A DNA stretch of 64,000 bases from Rhineura floridana (taxonomy: Eukaryota > Chordata > Lepidosauria > Squamata > Rhineuridae). The DNA is taken from positions 14,197,100-14,261,099 of the forward strand of contig NC_084500.1 of the NCBI RefSeq assembly GCF_030035675.1, read 5' to 3'. The position numbers and the translations under genes are program-made. The notes under the pieces were generated by a model. The model was given only the letters and a program-made list of their open reading frames with translations, searched no databases and was not told where the DNA came from. This document shows, piece after piece, positions 55,701-63,717 of the stretch (position 1 is its first letter; the number at the start of each line of letters is the position of its first letter).

Positions 55701-58700
55701 AAGGGGGGCCAGGTCGGGCCCTGGCTGAGGACCCTGCAGCCCAGAGGGGCCCCTCGTTAGTGTAGTAGAGTAGCGCTCCCCTTCTACAATCTGCAACAGG
55801 GTCCCTGCCGCGAATCACAGGGAGGGAGCTTCCAGGCCGCCCCCCCATTCGCTCACTCCACCTCCCTCTCTCCTGTCTGTTGCACAGGGCAGGAACCAGG
55901 AAACTATGGTTCTAAAGAAACCAGAATTTGAAGCCACAGTTTTTAAAGCTGGCTACCACATTCGAAAATGTGATAACATTTTCTACCTATATTGATGCCT
56001 AGGGAGGCATCAATATTGAAGTACTTGGCTGAAGAATTCTCAATACCACCCGGGCAGGTGGACCAGCTCACCAATGACAAGGGTCGCGTGGAGGTCAGGA
56101 GGGACAACTTGGCCAACGACACTATGAGCCTCCGAGAAAAGAAGACATGCCTCTCCTAAGACCATATCTGCTGTGGTCATTGTGTGCATCATTTGAAAAC
56201 AAAGAAAACATTGTTTTTATTGCAAAACATTTTTCCTTTGCTCTTGTTGCATTGCATATTTACTGTATATTTTTTACCAGTTATTTCTTACGCAATTTTT
56301 GTGTGTGTAATATGTTTTGTAATATTTTGTTCACCACTTTGGCCGCCTCTGGGCCAAAAAGTTGTGTATAAACAAACTATAATAACAACAACAAAAGCGG
56401 ATGTCAAAATCTGTGTAAAAACAAAAAAGGTGTTATTTAAGTCTAGTTATATTATACATAGTTGATGCTTATCTGTGGTAACTTTCTTTCAGTAATAAAA
56501 TAAGGAATAAAAAGTCCGGTTAAGGTAAGAGGGCTGGGAGAACCTCTTTGCCTAGATTTGCTGCCAATCAGAAGCAACTCAGGACCAGCTGAGGCAGCTG
56601 GATACAGGTCCATGGATACAACTCTCTGTGCATTATCTTAATGCACACAAACAGTCCAGTTTCTGTGCATGTCCAGAAGGGACCAGCTTCTGCACAACTC
56701 TCCCATCCTCTGATACTTTCCAGGGGGCGACTCATCCAGTTTCAGGATGGCAGATTGCGCTGGGTGCAAAAGTGTTCTCGGGGCGCATCCAGACCGTCGC
56801 TATTTTCGGATGGGGTTCAAGGCACATACTGGCAAATTCAGGTTGCCCTGTTCCAAGTGGAATTGGTGCTTTTGTGCAACAAACTCATCCCCCCCCCAAA
56901 AATGGCAGACTTGTGATAAGGAAAGGGATGTAAAAAGGCCCTGGAAAGTGCGGGACGACACTTGCTTGATGCAACGTAGTCTCATCTTCCCCGCAAATGG
57001 ACCAGGATGAATGCTCAGCAAACAGGTTGCTGGGAAGCAACTTCTGCCTGCAATGGGTTTCTCTCAGAAGAGGCCCATAAGCTTCTTAGCTGCTGCTGAC
57101 GCCAAAAATGGGTCACGTGAACGGAAAAGAGCTTCAGAAACTGGCACATACTTTACACAGACACACACACACGGTCTTCAAAAGAACCGTTCCGAGTTAC
57201 TTTGCCAAACCGAGAGATTCATACGGCGCTAACAGTAAAGGGGAAAAAGGGCCCTTCTTATTCTGTTGGCTTACCTGTGTTTCCGGAGGTAAGCTTCTAA
57301 TGTTTCTAAGAGGCAGCTAGAATCGATTAAAACTACTTCGTCCCTGCACTCCTGGGACATTAGCTCCCACACATCCATCCAGCAACCCCTGCAAGGCAGG
57401 AAGAAATAGTCACGCAGCTTAAAACAAAGGCAGCCCCACATTTCAAGCGCTCGCGATGCAGGAACACGTCGCAACACACCCAGTGGTTCCCGGCTCCATT
57501 TACCTGGCTGCTCCCTGGAAAGGTCCGTAGTAGAAAGTGATCCTACACTTGCTCTCCTTCCTGTCGTCTTTGCTACTTCTTGTATCTGCACCTAACTTCT
57601 CTGCACTCAGGGCGCTACCGTTCCCTTCACTGGAGCACACAGTGTTTAAAACAAGAATTTAACAGCTACGTAAGGGTGCACATCAATTCTCCTGACTCTT
57701 AGCCTGCCCCAGCTCTTTTGGGTGGATGAGGCGGAGAAGGCTTCCACTTAAAAACAGAACGAAAGGCCGAAGACAAGAGTGCGTTTGGGCAGGCGAACCA
57801 CATGATCTGAAGCAGCCTTCCCAAACTTGGTATCCTGTAGACGCTTAGGGCTACAGTTCCTACCAGCCCCAGCTAAGGATGGAACAATCTGTCTGTTTCG
57901 GTCCTCTCCGTTTCTCATTTTTCCAATGTTTAATTCAGTTCTCCCCATTTCTGCAGCGATCTGTGGTGGTTGTTTTTTTTTTAAAAAAATCCTCATGAAA
58001 ATTCACCACCATTTTAGTGTGAATTTCTCCAAACGAACACATTTTTGTAGGCAGTTTTGACTAAGGTACGGTAGGGCCCCGCTTTACAGTGTTCCATTTT
58101 CCGGCGTTCCGCTGATGCAGCGGCTTTCAGTTAGGGGAAATTCCCCGTTTTAAAGCCGATTTTGCGCTTTTGCGGCATTTACGCATTGTACTGTACTGGC
58201 TATATTGGTTATTGTATTTTATCATGTTTTATTGTACGCTGCCTAGAGTGGCCACTGGCTAGATAGGCGGCCTATAAATTAAAGTTTATTATTATTATTA
58301 TTTACGCGATGCGACCCATTATAGTCAATCGGTTCCGCTTTACGGCGATTTCCGCTTTACGGCAAGGGCCTGGTCCCTAACCCGCCATATAAGCGGGGCC
58401 CTACTGTACACATTTTTGCAAGCCATTTCTCCTCATTTCATGCCTTTTTGCCTGTTATTTTCACGCATGTATTCAGTTTTGCACACACTTTCCCCTAATA
58501 TATGCATTTTTGTGAACGTTTAGCTGGCAAACGGCATCCCAAAATTCTAATACATGCGAATTTCGAAGGATGGCTGTGTGTCGGTTCTCAAATTGTTTTG
58601 GAAATTTGATAAATTCTGTTTGAAATGCAGACTGAATCGAAGTGCTCACCCATCCCTAGCCCCGGCCAGCACAGGAAGCTGCAGCCCAAAATATTCGGGG

Positions 58701-61700
58701 AGGACCCAGGCTGATCTATCATGGAGGTATTTAAAAGCACACACGATTTTAATAAGGGGTGCTTTTGGAGTGGATGGAACAGATCCTTAAAGAACCAGTT
58801 TTTCCAAGTCTGGTGAAATATGGGGCCCATTAAAAATCTCTGGCTACAGCCCTCCCCCAACCTGGTGCCCTCCGACGTTTTAAACTAACTCCCATTGGCT
58901 GTGCCAGCTAGGGCTGATGGGAGTTGTAGTCCACAACATCTGGAGGACACCAGGATCGGGGAGGGGGGGAAAGCTGATCTGAACCATGTTAGCTGTGCCA
59001 ACATCCAGTTGAACTCAATGGGAATGAAGGACCCAAACTAGACGTGACACTTGTCACGTGGTTTGGCGTGGCCAATTTTTGCCAAAACAAACCAGCTGAC
59101 ATAGATGTAGTGGTTAAGGTGTTGGACTACGACCTGGGAGACCAAGGTTCGAATCCCCACATAGCCATGAAGCTCACTGGGTGATCTTGGGCGAGTCACT
59201 GCCTCTCAGCCTTATGAAAACAACTTGAAGGCAGTACAAGTGATCAAATCCCCTGTTAATTTAGTATTTAGATTTCTCATTTTATGTGCTATACCTGTTA
59301 TAAATAGCTCTGTGTTTTAACTCTATTAACCCCTTTGTTTGTATCTGCCATGACCTTTACCCCAGCAGGAACAATAATAAACTACAAATAGCCAACATGT
59401 GGTGGCACGAACTGGATTGGGACTGTGGTATGGGGCGGCGGGGGAAGCTTCAACCTTTCGCTGCAGTCCTGATTGGAATATCCTGCTATTCACAGGCGCC
59501 CCCAAATAAACATGGGCACCGCAGAGTCGTAGCAGACCCCAGGGTCATCCAATGAAGCTGGTTTCAGGCGGAAGTACAAAAGAAGCACAGAGTTTAACTA
59601 GGGAACTCACCTCCGCAAGACTGCGGTGACAACCACCAGCTTAGATGGCTTTAAAAGAGGGCTAGATGAATGTGTGGAGGACAAAGCTGAATGGCTGCTA
59701 GCAGGGTACTACTTTCAGTATCGGAGGTAGGATACGCTGGGGATCACCAATGGGAGAGTGCATAGGCTTCCCACAGGTGTCTGTCTGGGCGCTAATTCAT
59801 GGCAGAAAAGGCTATCGATGGCTACTAGCCACAATGGCTACTTTCTACCTCCGCTGTCAGAGGCAGCAAGCCTTTGAATATCAGTTGCTGGAAGTCACAA
59901 GCGGGGAGAGGTGCTGTTGCACTCAAGTTCTGCTTGTAGGCTTTTCATAACAGGCATCTGGCTGGCCACTGTGAGAACCGGAAGCTGGACTAGATAGGCC
60001 ACTGGCCTGATCCTGCAGGCTCTTCTTATATTCTTATGACCAGACAGGCCTTTGGTCTGATCTTTCTATATTCTTATTTGGGGCAAGCAATAAGCAAACA
60101 CATCCCATCAGGCAGGCAGCTTTGGCTCGTCTTTCTAGGCTCACATTTTACAGGATGGGGACAGTTCTTGTTTAAATTATTAGCACTAACCTCATACGCC
60201 TTTTCACCCAAAGGAGCCCAGGGTGGTGGCTTTAAATTCATCCAATGTCAAAGGGGGGGAGGGAATCACACCAAATGTTTTTGGGGTGTATTTTCATCCC
60301 CAGTGAGGTTTCCAATGTATGGTGGGGCTGATACCCTGACCCCAGATCACATTTGCTTCTGTGGCGTCAGAAGGAGGCTGCTTGACGATACCCAACCCCC
60401 CAGAGCCAAAAAGCACTTATTTAGAGGTGGTAGAGTATTTCTTGCATTTGACTCCAGTGCCCTTTCCTCTATGAAAAAACGATGGAGAGTTTTTACTACT
60501 CCGATCTGCTAGGATTGGCTGGGGCGGTTAATGCACCCCAATGCATTTCTGGTATGTTTTTGTTTCGAGAAGGAAAACGATGAGTTTGAGAGTTTTTAGT
60601 GTTTTGTTTGCAGGCCTGGCCCTCCTTCTGCGAGGAAGGGTGGGATATAAATTTAACCAACCAATCAATCAAATTTGGGGACAGTGTATGGGTGACAATT
60701 TGTGACAAGCTCCTACAAAAACTACCCAATAGGTCTACTTATGTGCAAAGCCGCACAATGAAAACTGCACCGGGGGTAGATTTTTGCCACACAGAATTGG
60801 ATGAAGTTACCTTCATATACTAGAACTGTATTGGAAAGCAGGCGCTTGAACCAGAACTGGGCTGGCCACATCAGAAGAACATCCTTTTAAGGCATGCTTT
60901 TTAAATCGTGTGTTAAGGAAATCTGCTTTCCTCAGATGCCCCTAATAAGCCTTCCGCGCTATTCCCTTTCTGCTCCACTTGGCAGCCGCCTACAAGTGAA
61001 AGCCACTTACTTGGCAAATGCCCCCTACATTCCCCTGAAGATTCTCAGCTGAAGTGCATGGCTTCTAAAAAACCTACCCCAAGGGCTTGGGCTTGTGCGT
61101 GTCCAAGGAGTGCAACTGACATCTTTTGTTCTTCTTACTTTTCGGAATCGCATCTATCATTTCGTTTAATTTGGACCTTTACAAAAAAAGGAAACAAGTT
61201 GTTCCAGAAGCGCACTGCAGACACGGTGAAATTTAAATCAAGCTTAACAATAACAGGATGCGGGGGGGGGGGGGGGGAGTTAAGATACACACTGAATACA
61301 CTGAATTAATGATAGAACATGATTTGATGTAAATAATTTACAAAACCAGCATAAACTCACTAGTAAACTTCTATATACAACTTCAAATCAACACCCATAC
61401 AGAATATGGCTAAATGCACTTCGACAGAGGTCTTCCACAGTGGCCTTGTAACTGGGCCATAAAAACACTCGGCTGTTGGGGGGTTTATTTCCTTCCTCCT
61501 GCACTTGATTAACAATAATTCCACCCAGGTGGGGAACCTGAGGCCTTGCAGATCTTTCTGGACACCAAACTCCCATCACCAGCCCCAGGCAACAGTGTCA
61601 GCTGTCAGGGATGACGGCAGCCGCGTTCCAACAATATCCAGAGGGCCACCAGTTCCTCACCTCTGCCCTCGGCCAACTCATAAACCAGCAACAGATGCTT

Positions 61701-63717
61701 TTTGCGCCGTGGCCGCGCCACATCCCCACAAAATGCTCCCTCCAACTTACCCGTGGATGTAAAAAAGCGTATAGAGCTTCTTGGCATCCCTCATACAGCT
61801 CGGGGTGACGGAGAGAACTCCCTTGGACCCGACCGTGAGGGGTTCAAGGGCAGGATTCCCCGACTCTACGAGCTGAGAGAAGAGGCGCTCCACGCTCCGA
61901 CGACAGCCAACGCATGGGACGAGCTGAGACAGGGCACTCAAGACTTCGCGCGATGTCACCATCATGGCAATATTCAGATCTTGCTGCTTGAGCATGCTGT
62001 GCCGCTGAAGGGAGTGAAAGAAAGGGATGGAGAAAATGAGCTTCCCCATGAAAAAGGCATAATTAAATGTATTTTATTTTATTATTGCATTTATAACCCA
62101 CCGTCCCTCCACTGAGTTCAAGGTGGCTCTCCGCATATTCCTATCAACCACCTCGTGAGGCAGGTGACCGAGAGTTGGCAACTGGCCCAAGGTCACCCAG
62201 CTGACCTTGAAGGCCAATTAGGGATTTGAGCCCTGGTTTTCCAGGCCCCTAGTCCAGCACTCTCACCAACACACCACAATTTAGAACTCAATATACAGAA
62301 GCTGTATCCCTCTCTTCAGAATGGATCAACTTGGCTCAGTAGCAAACAAAAGAGTATTCAAAGAGCCCTGGGTGTTTTATTGACTAACCACAATTTATAG
62401 CCTACCTTTATTCACTGAATTGTGTTGCATTTGCTGCATTTGAATTATCTGCATTGGTTTTTTTGTTTTGTTTCTCTCTAGGTGCTTTTTTGTTCATTAG
62501 TACATTGCCCAGAGGAAAAACTTCTCTGCCATTAGCAGAACAGTTTCAGAGAGCCTGGGATACGATCACAACAACCAAACATATTTTACAGTTCTGGGAA
62601 AGGCGATCAATTGAAACCCATTTTTGTCAAGAGACAATGTGCATTATCCAGGATGCTCTGGAGATAAACGTTTCAAGATAATGAGAGGTCTTGCTTATTA
62701 TTCCCTGCTATAATTAACACAGAGGGGCTTGCGGGACGCATGATCGGTTCATATCTTTTTTTATTTATACTGTTGTGATTCAGTTGTTGTATTTATTGAA
62801 CTTTTATTGTTCCAATTCAGTTATTGTACTTACTGTATTTTTACTGGGTATTTTCTCTCTGTATGAAGTGCTGTTTTTATTTAGTAATGTTTTAGTACTG
62901 TGGTGAGCCACTTTGAGCTCAACTTGGTTGCTGGAAAAGTGGCATACAAATATGAAGTCAAATAAAAAAATAATTAAGTGACGTTTGAAAATAAAACAAG
63001 AAATGATGGTAAAAAATGGAAAGCCCAAAGATTACCTCACCGCAGCAAATGGATGAAAATGAGCTTTAATGTCAAAATTAAGTTATTATTATTATTACTA
63101 AAGATAAAAAGAAACAGGATACAGACAGGACAAATTTCTGGAAATACAGTATCCATTTATAACGGTCAGAGAAACTTTTGCCTCTCAAATGCTCAGTGTG
63201 GTTTAGATATGTTTTAAAAGGAAGTAACGCTTCCGATTTCTTTTAACGAGCTGGAAAAGTATATGCTGTTAAAGACAACTCAGCGCTGGATAAGAAAAAT
63301 GGGTTAAGTTATGAAAAACAGCTTTTTCAAATATCGACACAAGTTACTTTAATTCCCCCTCCCCCCAATCGCAATGTAACAGTTTGCCTTTATGACAGAA
63401 ATGTCAACATTTTTTCATCTTCGTTTGGGCGTTCCGTTGGAAGAACGGTAATCATGACAGAAATGCATTGCACTTTTCTTTTCTTCTGCAGTCCAAGCAA
63501 TGGAATGCATTGTGAAATTTGCCCAAGAAAGTAAAAATAAATAAATAAAAATACTTCTTAAAAAAGCTAGTCGTGTTGGAAGAGTGACCGGACTACCGGA
63601 ACGTTCGGGTGCTTGACATGTACGGCAATCACATACCTGAATGAACTGCTTTAACGGTGCTCCGTTATTCTGATGCCCATCAAGGTTGAGAACGTTATCG
63701 GGAAATTCCATCACCAT
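43994..63717 (-). CDS. GGNBP2: GGNBP2, gametogenetin-binding protein 2 (5' end beyond window)
   Basis: Gene-level entry; twelve coding exons: 63637-63717, 61751-62004, 61078-61176, 57275-57388, 55089-55292, 49924-50098, 49268-49462, 48218-48362, 47326-47451, 46687-46832, 45362-45610 and 43994-44197. They sum to 663 codons plus a stop. The human protein has 697 residues, and the missing N-terminus is about 31 residues, so only the first coding exon or exons lie off the right edge. GGNBP2 (also ZNF403) binds gametogenetin and is needed for spermatogenesis and placental trophoblast development in mice. Visible features are a cysteine-rich central region ([20 protein letters not shown], cysteines around [15 protein letters not shown]), a very basic coiled segment ([20 protein letters not shown]), a second Cys-rich stretch (CKACG, CTCP), a lysine run (NKKKKKK), and the invariant C-terminus [20 protein letters not shown] plus GAN. 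All exon phases fit. Confidence 0.97.
44216..44275 (-). mobile_element. LINE 3' tail fragment
   Basis: tttatattccacccttcctc ccagtaggaccctggggtgg, just upstream (gene sense) of the GGNBP2 last exon. Confidence 0.5.
44375..44475. mobile_element. Short palindromic repeat (tctactcagagtagg family)
   Basis: gttctactcagagtaggccc atcaaaattaatg and the inverse tttttaatgggtctactcca agtagcact. Confidence 0.62.
44665..44770. mobile_element. Short palindromic repeat (tctactcagagtagg family)
   Basis: gtcctattctgggtagaccc attgaaaagaatg and the inverse ttcattgggtctaccccgag taggact. Confidence 0.65.
44965..45300 (-). mobile_element. L2-like LINE fragments
   Basis: The minus strand encodes [21 protein letters not shown] at 45195-45300 and LVTHKALNN near 45020, both resembling [13 protein letters not shown]...TYKALH of the long L2 frame, separated by a LINE-tail-like insert around 45100-45195. 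Confidence 0.6.
45362..45610 (-). CDS. GGNBP2: GGNBP2 penultimate coding exon
   Basis: An 83-codon exon starting [20 protein letters not shown] after the acceptor ttcttccag and ending [14 protein letters not shown] before the donor gtaagta. Its middle is more divergent from human and alanine-rich (PPEAAAAP), but both ends match closely. Confidence 0.94.
45640..46335. other. GGNBP2 intron, no clear feature
   Basis: Contains phrases such as ttttagtctgagcattcgag gagctgtccaaggtgctgaa, similar to 25630-25660 and 42205-42245, probably another old repeat; otherwise nothing recognised. Confidence 0.4.
46340..46628 (-). mobile_element. hAT-like MITE (ggttcccaaact family)
   Basis: Minus-oriented: gaccacttgaaaattgctga, accacctgaatgaagctcat and gaccacattttggaaccttg. 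Confidence 0.72.
46687..46832 (-). CDS. GGNBP2: GGNBP2 coding exon (acidic, then poly-lysine)
   Basis: A 146-base exon: [20 protein letters not shown], then [20 protein letters not shown] and SRKGEAEH, with donor gtaagtg. Acidic and Cys-rich at first, then strongly basic, as in human. Confidence 0.95.
46865..46935 (-). mobile_element. hAT-like repeat fragment (same family)
   Basis: aaggaacctgaggccaaatg cggccctccagacctctctc, abutting an L2-like tail. Confidence 0.55.
46936..47295 (+). mobile_element. L2-like LINE 3' end
   Basis: The plus strand encodes the RAFSVVAPTV(W/V)ECSP-type C-terminus near 46965-47060, then a T-rich tail. Located just beside GGNBP2 exon 47326-47451. Confidence 0.6.
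47326..47451 (-). CDS. GGNBP2: GGNBP2 coding exon ([16 protein letters not shown])
   Basis: A 126-base exon after the acceptor cttttccag: [20 protein letters not shown] then [21 protein letters not shown], with a split glycine at the donor gtaggcc. Confidence 0.95.
47965..48105. mobile_element. Palindromic hAT-like MITE, well preserved
   Basis: cagagatggggaacctgtgg to gccaaaggttctccacacct g; both arms (gagcgacaactcccatcagc / gatgggagttgtcgttcagc) pair well. Confidence 0.78.
48218..48362 (-). CDS. GGNBP2: GGNBP2 coding exon (CKACGSAEE)
   Basis: A 145-base exon: [20 protein letters not shown], then [20 protein letters not shown] and LGSPKIKK plus one base of a glycine, with donor gtaggtt. It carries the second cysteine cluster. 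Confidence 0.95.
48745..49045 (-). mobile_element. L2 LINE internal fragment
   Basis: Aligns by eye to 16850-17160 of the long L2 copy (shared phrases on the plus strand: agggcagccc, gttaccagagcatg, ccactgaggc, acctgagcct). It is an RT thumb-region fragment in a GGNBP2 intron. Confidence 0.7.
49095..49208. mobile_element. Palindromic hAT-like MITE (acaactcccatca family)
   Basis: gggggacctttggctcccta and ggctgatgggagctggagtc cagccaca. Confidence 0.65.
49268..49462 (-). CDS. GGNBP2: GGNBP2 coding exon (basic coiled segment)
   Basis: A 65-codon exon, phase 0 at both ends: [20 protein letters not shown] then a very basic run [20 protein letters not shown], ending KERSQEK before the donor gtgagca. 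The basic run could serve as a nuclear localisation signal or nucleic-acid contact; that is inference. Confidence 0.96.
49575..49670 (-). mobile_element. hAT-like repeat fragment (same family)
   Basis: gctgggggccaaacgtggcc ctccagacctccctcgaccc. Confidence 0.5.
49704..49893 (-). mobile_element. tRNA-Ala-type SINE beside a GGNBP2 splice donor
   Basis: cacaggaagttgccttcgtc to tgacacttgagctatggccc; about 30 bases from the donor of exon 49924-50098. Confidence 0.8.
49924..50098 (-). CDS. GGNBP2: GGNBP2 coding exon ([13 protein letters not shown])
   Basis: A 175-base exon after the acceptor cccctccag: [20 protein letters not shown] through [24 protein letters not shown], with donor gtaaaaaa. A SINE begins only about 30 bases downstream of this donor (49704-49893). 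Confidence 0.96.
50341..50690 (+). mobile_element. CR1-like LINE 3' end interrupted by a MITE
   Basis: The copy is split by the palindromic MITE at 50421-50538; sequence resumes with the eight-base duplication and continues to ggcctgttccagtagg. Confidence 0.65.
50421..50538. mobile_element. Palindromic hAT-like MITE with 8-bp TSD
   Basis: Almost identical to 24279-24394. Flanked by agtcacat (50413-50420) and agtcacac (50539-50546), 7 of 8 matching. It interrupts a CR1-like LINE end. High identity of the two arms points to recent movement. Confidence 0.88.
51307..51542 (-). mobile_element. 5S-rRNA-derived SINE with Sauria/Bov-B-like tail
   Basis: Bases 51423-51542 on the minus strand are a near-complete 5S rRNA-like sequence: gcctatggccata, tgcccgatctcgtctgatct, ggcctggttagtacttggct, gggaataccgggtgccgtag. 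It is directly joined to a 116-base tail with ggtaacccacctctgaatgc, accatgaaaaccctat and ggtcgccataagtcgtaatt, shared with the Sauria-type SINEs here. The internal 5S promoter region is largely preserved. Confidence 0.92.
52004..52165 (+). mobile_element. CR1-like LINE 3' end (short)
   Basis: Contains gaggcagcatgcttctgaaa, caggtcctgcttgcaggctt and gcctgatccagcaggctctt. Confidence 0.65.
52550..52620 (-). mobile_element. LINE 3' tail fragment
   Basis: TTTA repeats then atatcccgcccttcctccca caaggagcccagggcggctc. Confidence 0.55.
52681..52722. repeat. Compound CT / CA microsatellite
   Basis: CT repeats followed by CA repeats in a GGNBP2 intron. Confidence 0.95.
52950..53585 (+). repeat. Unclassified interspersed repeat, copy 3, split by hAT MITE
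   Basis: gctggtgcccattgggagtg gtggggcggaaggcagggga, cattctagtttggtccccc, caacactgggactaaggag; resumes after the insert with aatggaccagcctccactgg. Confidence 0.65.
53228..53548 (+). mobile_element. hAT-like MITE (ggttcccaaact family) with 8-bp TSD
   Basis: caggggctcccaagctgtgg to gtttaggaatcactg, flanked by ccctaata (53220-53227) and ccctaatg (53549-53556). Inserted in the unclassified repeat at 52950. Confidence 0.83.
53588..54115 (-). mobile_element. hAT-like MITE (ggttcccaaact family) split by a mariner MITE
   Basis: agtggttcccaaaccttccc and gaccacttaaaaattgctga at the left, aaccacccgaatgaagctcg and ggctttggaacctctg at the right; the middle holds the mariner-type MITE at 53819-54025. Confidence 0.75.
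53819..54025. mobile_element. Tc1/mariner-type MITE (TA duplication)
   Basis: Ends ccgtagggccccactcatac and agcagggccctactg are inverted repeats flanked by TA on both sides (53817-53818, 54026-54027). Internal gctgtaaagcgaa and gctgtaaaaagg repeats. Resembles Tigger/pogo-type termini; superfamily inferred from TA and terminal repeats. Confidence 0.78.
54515..54612. mobile_element. Palindromic hAT-like MITE (acaactcccatca family)
   Basis: caggagtggggagcctttgg to aaggccaaagggtccccaaa. Confidence 0.7.
54700..54868 (-). mobile_element. tRNA-Ala-type SINE, full length
   Basis: gtgccttgtactgtcagatc to ctaaccactgagcgacaccc. Confidence 0.8.
55089..55292 (-). CDS. GGNBP2: GGNBP2 coding exon (Cys/His-rich)
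   Basis: A 204-base exon starting [20 protein letters not shown] and containing [20 protein letters not shown], ending AEPEFAG with a split glycine before the donor gtatgag. It is GC-rich compared with its flanks. The closely spaced Cys and His residues suggest metal binding. Confidence 0.96.
55373..55445 (-). mobile_element. tRNA-Ala-type SINE, 3' fragment
   Basis: ggaagctgtcttacatagag tcagacgatctagtg, the 3' end of a minus-strand copy. Confidence 0.6.
55445..55690. mobile_element. Related copy of the 57880 repeat
   Basis: ccctaatatgatgcattttt and caaatatatgcattttaggc match the 57880-58665 element; no insert is present here. Confidence 0.45.
55688..55860. repeat. GC-rich repeat-like stretch (cagggccggcatca)
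   Basis: Starts cagggccggcatcaaagggg and is GC-rich and gene-free. It looks like the end of a hAT-type element, but I found no second copy here. Confidence 0.3.
56052..56144 (+). pseudogene. Vimentin-like retropseudogene fragment
   Basis: The plus strand encodes [20 protein letters not shown] then NDTMSLREK. This closely matches coil 1B of vimentin ([29 protein letters not shown], recalled), about 24 of 30 residues. No intron, start, stop or flanking rod sequence is recognisable, so it is a short, old, isolated fragment inside a GGNBP2 intron on the opposite strand. Desmin or another type III intermediate filament is a possible alternative source. Confidence 0.72.
56235..56405 (+). mobile_element. 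LINE 3' tail (weak)
   Basis: T-rich sequence leading to tggccgcctctgggcc and gtgtataaacaaactataat with AACAAC repeats; it follows the vimentin-like fragment. Confidence 0.4.
57275..57388 (-). CDS. GGNBP2: GGNBP2 coding exon ([13 protein letters not shown])
   Basis: A 114-base exon after the acceptor ctgccttgcag. It reads [20 protein letters not shown] then [17 protein letters not shown] and a split arginine before the donor gtaagcc. Nearly identical to human. Confidence 0.96.
58069..58406. mobile_element. Tc1/mariner-type MITE with nested LINE tail
   Basis: cggtagggccccgctttaca to ataagcggggccctactg, flanked by TA (58067-58068 and 58407-58408). A LINE 3' tail with TTA repeats is inserted at about 58195-58303. 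Same family as 53819-54025. Confidence 0.8.
58195..58303 (+). mobile_element. LINE 3' tail nested in a mariner MITE
   Basis: tattttatcatgttttattg then gcctagagtggccactggct agataggcggcctataaatt and TTA repeats: the common plus-strand LINE tail of this window. Confidence 0.65.
58850..58965. mobile_element. Palindromic hAT-like MITE (acaactcccatca family)
   Basis: caacctggtgccctccgacg and the inverse catctggaggacaccagg, with gggctgatgggagttgtagt. Confidence 0.7.
59105..59255 (+). mobile_element. Sauria-type SINE, internally deleted
   Basis: gatgtagtggttaaggtgtt, gaccaaggttcgaatcccca and gccatgaagctcactgggtg, then a shortened tail acaacttgaaggcagtac. Confidence 0.82.
59610..60050 (+). mobile_element. 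CR1-like LINE 3' end, partly duplicated
   Basis: Contains two versions of the block (around 59640-59790 and 59800-60040), the second ending gcctgatcctgcaggctctt and cttatattcttatg. Probably two overlapping insertions or a local duplication. Confidence 0.6.
60590..60675 (+). mobile_element. LINE 3' tail fragment
   Basis: ctccttctgcgaggaagggt gggatataaatttaacc then AATC repeats. Confidence 0.5.
61078..61176 (-). CDS. GGNBP2: GGNBP2 coding exon ([19 protein letters not shown])
   Basis: A 99-base exon: one base closes a glycine, then [20 protein letters not shown] and [12 protein letters not shown] follow, ending with two bases of a glycine before the donor gtaggtt. Confidence 0.95.
61261..61279. 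repeat. Poly-G run
   Basis: A run of about 17 G (C on the gene strand) about 85 bases upstream of a GGNBP2 acceptor. Shorter G runs occur at 22276-22288 and 38608-38621. Confidence 0.9.
61525..61672. mobile_element. Palindromic hAT-like MITE (acaactcccatca family)
   Basis: aggtggggaacctgaggcct and ccagagggccaccagttcct cacctc. Confidence 0.7.
61751..62004 (-). CDS. GGNBP2: GGNBP2 coding exon ([11 protein letters not shown])
   Basis: The 254-base exon starts [20 protein letters not shown] and includes [20 protein letters not shown], ending LYTLFYIHG with a split glycine before the donor gtaagttg. It contains the first conserved cysteine pair. Confidence 0.96.
62055..62285 (-). mobile_element. 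LINE tail and tRNA-SINE (second type)
   Basis: A LINE 3' tail (aacccaccgtccctccactg) leads into cctcgtgaggcaggtgaccg, ggcccaaggtcacccagctg and ctctcaccaacacaccacaa. Confidence 0.55.
62400..62765. other. GGNBP2 intron, unassigned
   Basis: An open frame of 75 codons on the plus strand ([20 protein letters not shown]) resembles no family I know. Probably non-coding. Confidence 0.35.
62770..62980 (+). mobile_element. LINE 3' tail fragment
   Basis: gtgagccactttgagctcaa ... gaaaagtggcatacaaatat ending in an A-rich run with AATAAAAAA. Confidence 0.5.
63637..63717 (-). CDS. GGNBP2: GGNBP2 coding exon (first in window)
   Basis: Between the acceptor ttttcatgcag and the donor gtatgtg are 27 codons: [20 protein letters not shown] then PLKQFIQ, phase 0. 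Human reads the same except for Q in place of P in GAPLKQ. The preceding residues (about 31) are not found before the window edge. Confidence 0.95.

Larger units (their letters stand above)
57880..58665. mobile_element. Unclassified DNA-element-like repeat carrying the mariner MITE
   Basis: Both sides of the mariner insert share T-rich phrases (catttttgtaggcag, catttttgcaagccat, cctaatatatgcatttttgt), and a related copy is at 55445-55690. The ends aaggatggaacaatctgt and tcacccatccctagcc look like short inverted repeats. Family unknown to me. Confidence 0.5.

Noticed and set aside
62454-62681. A 75-codon plus-strand frame as a small gene
   Set aside because: No homology is recognised, it has no flanking signals, and it lies antisense in a GGNBP2 intron.
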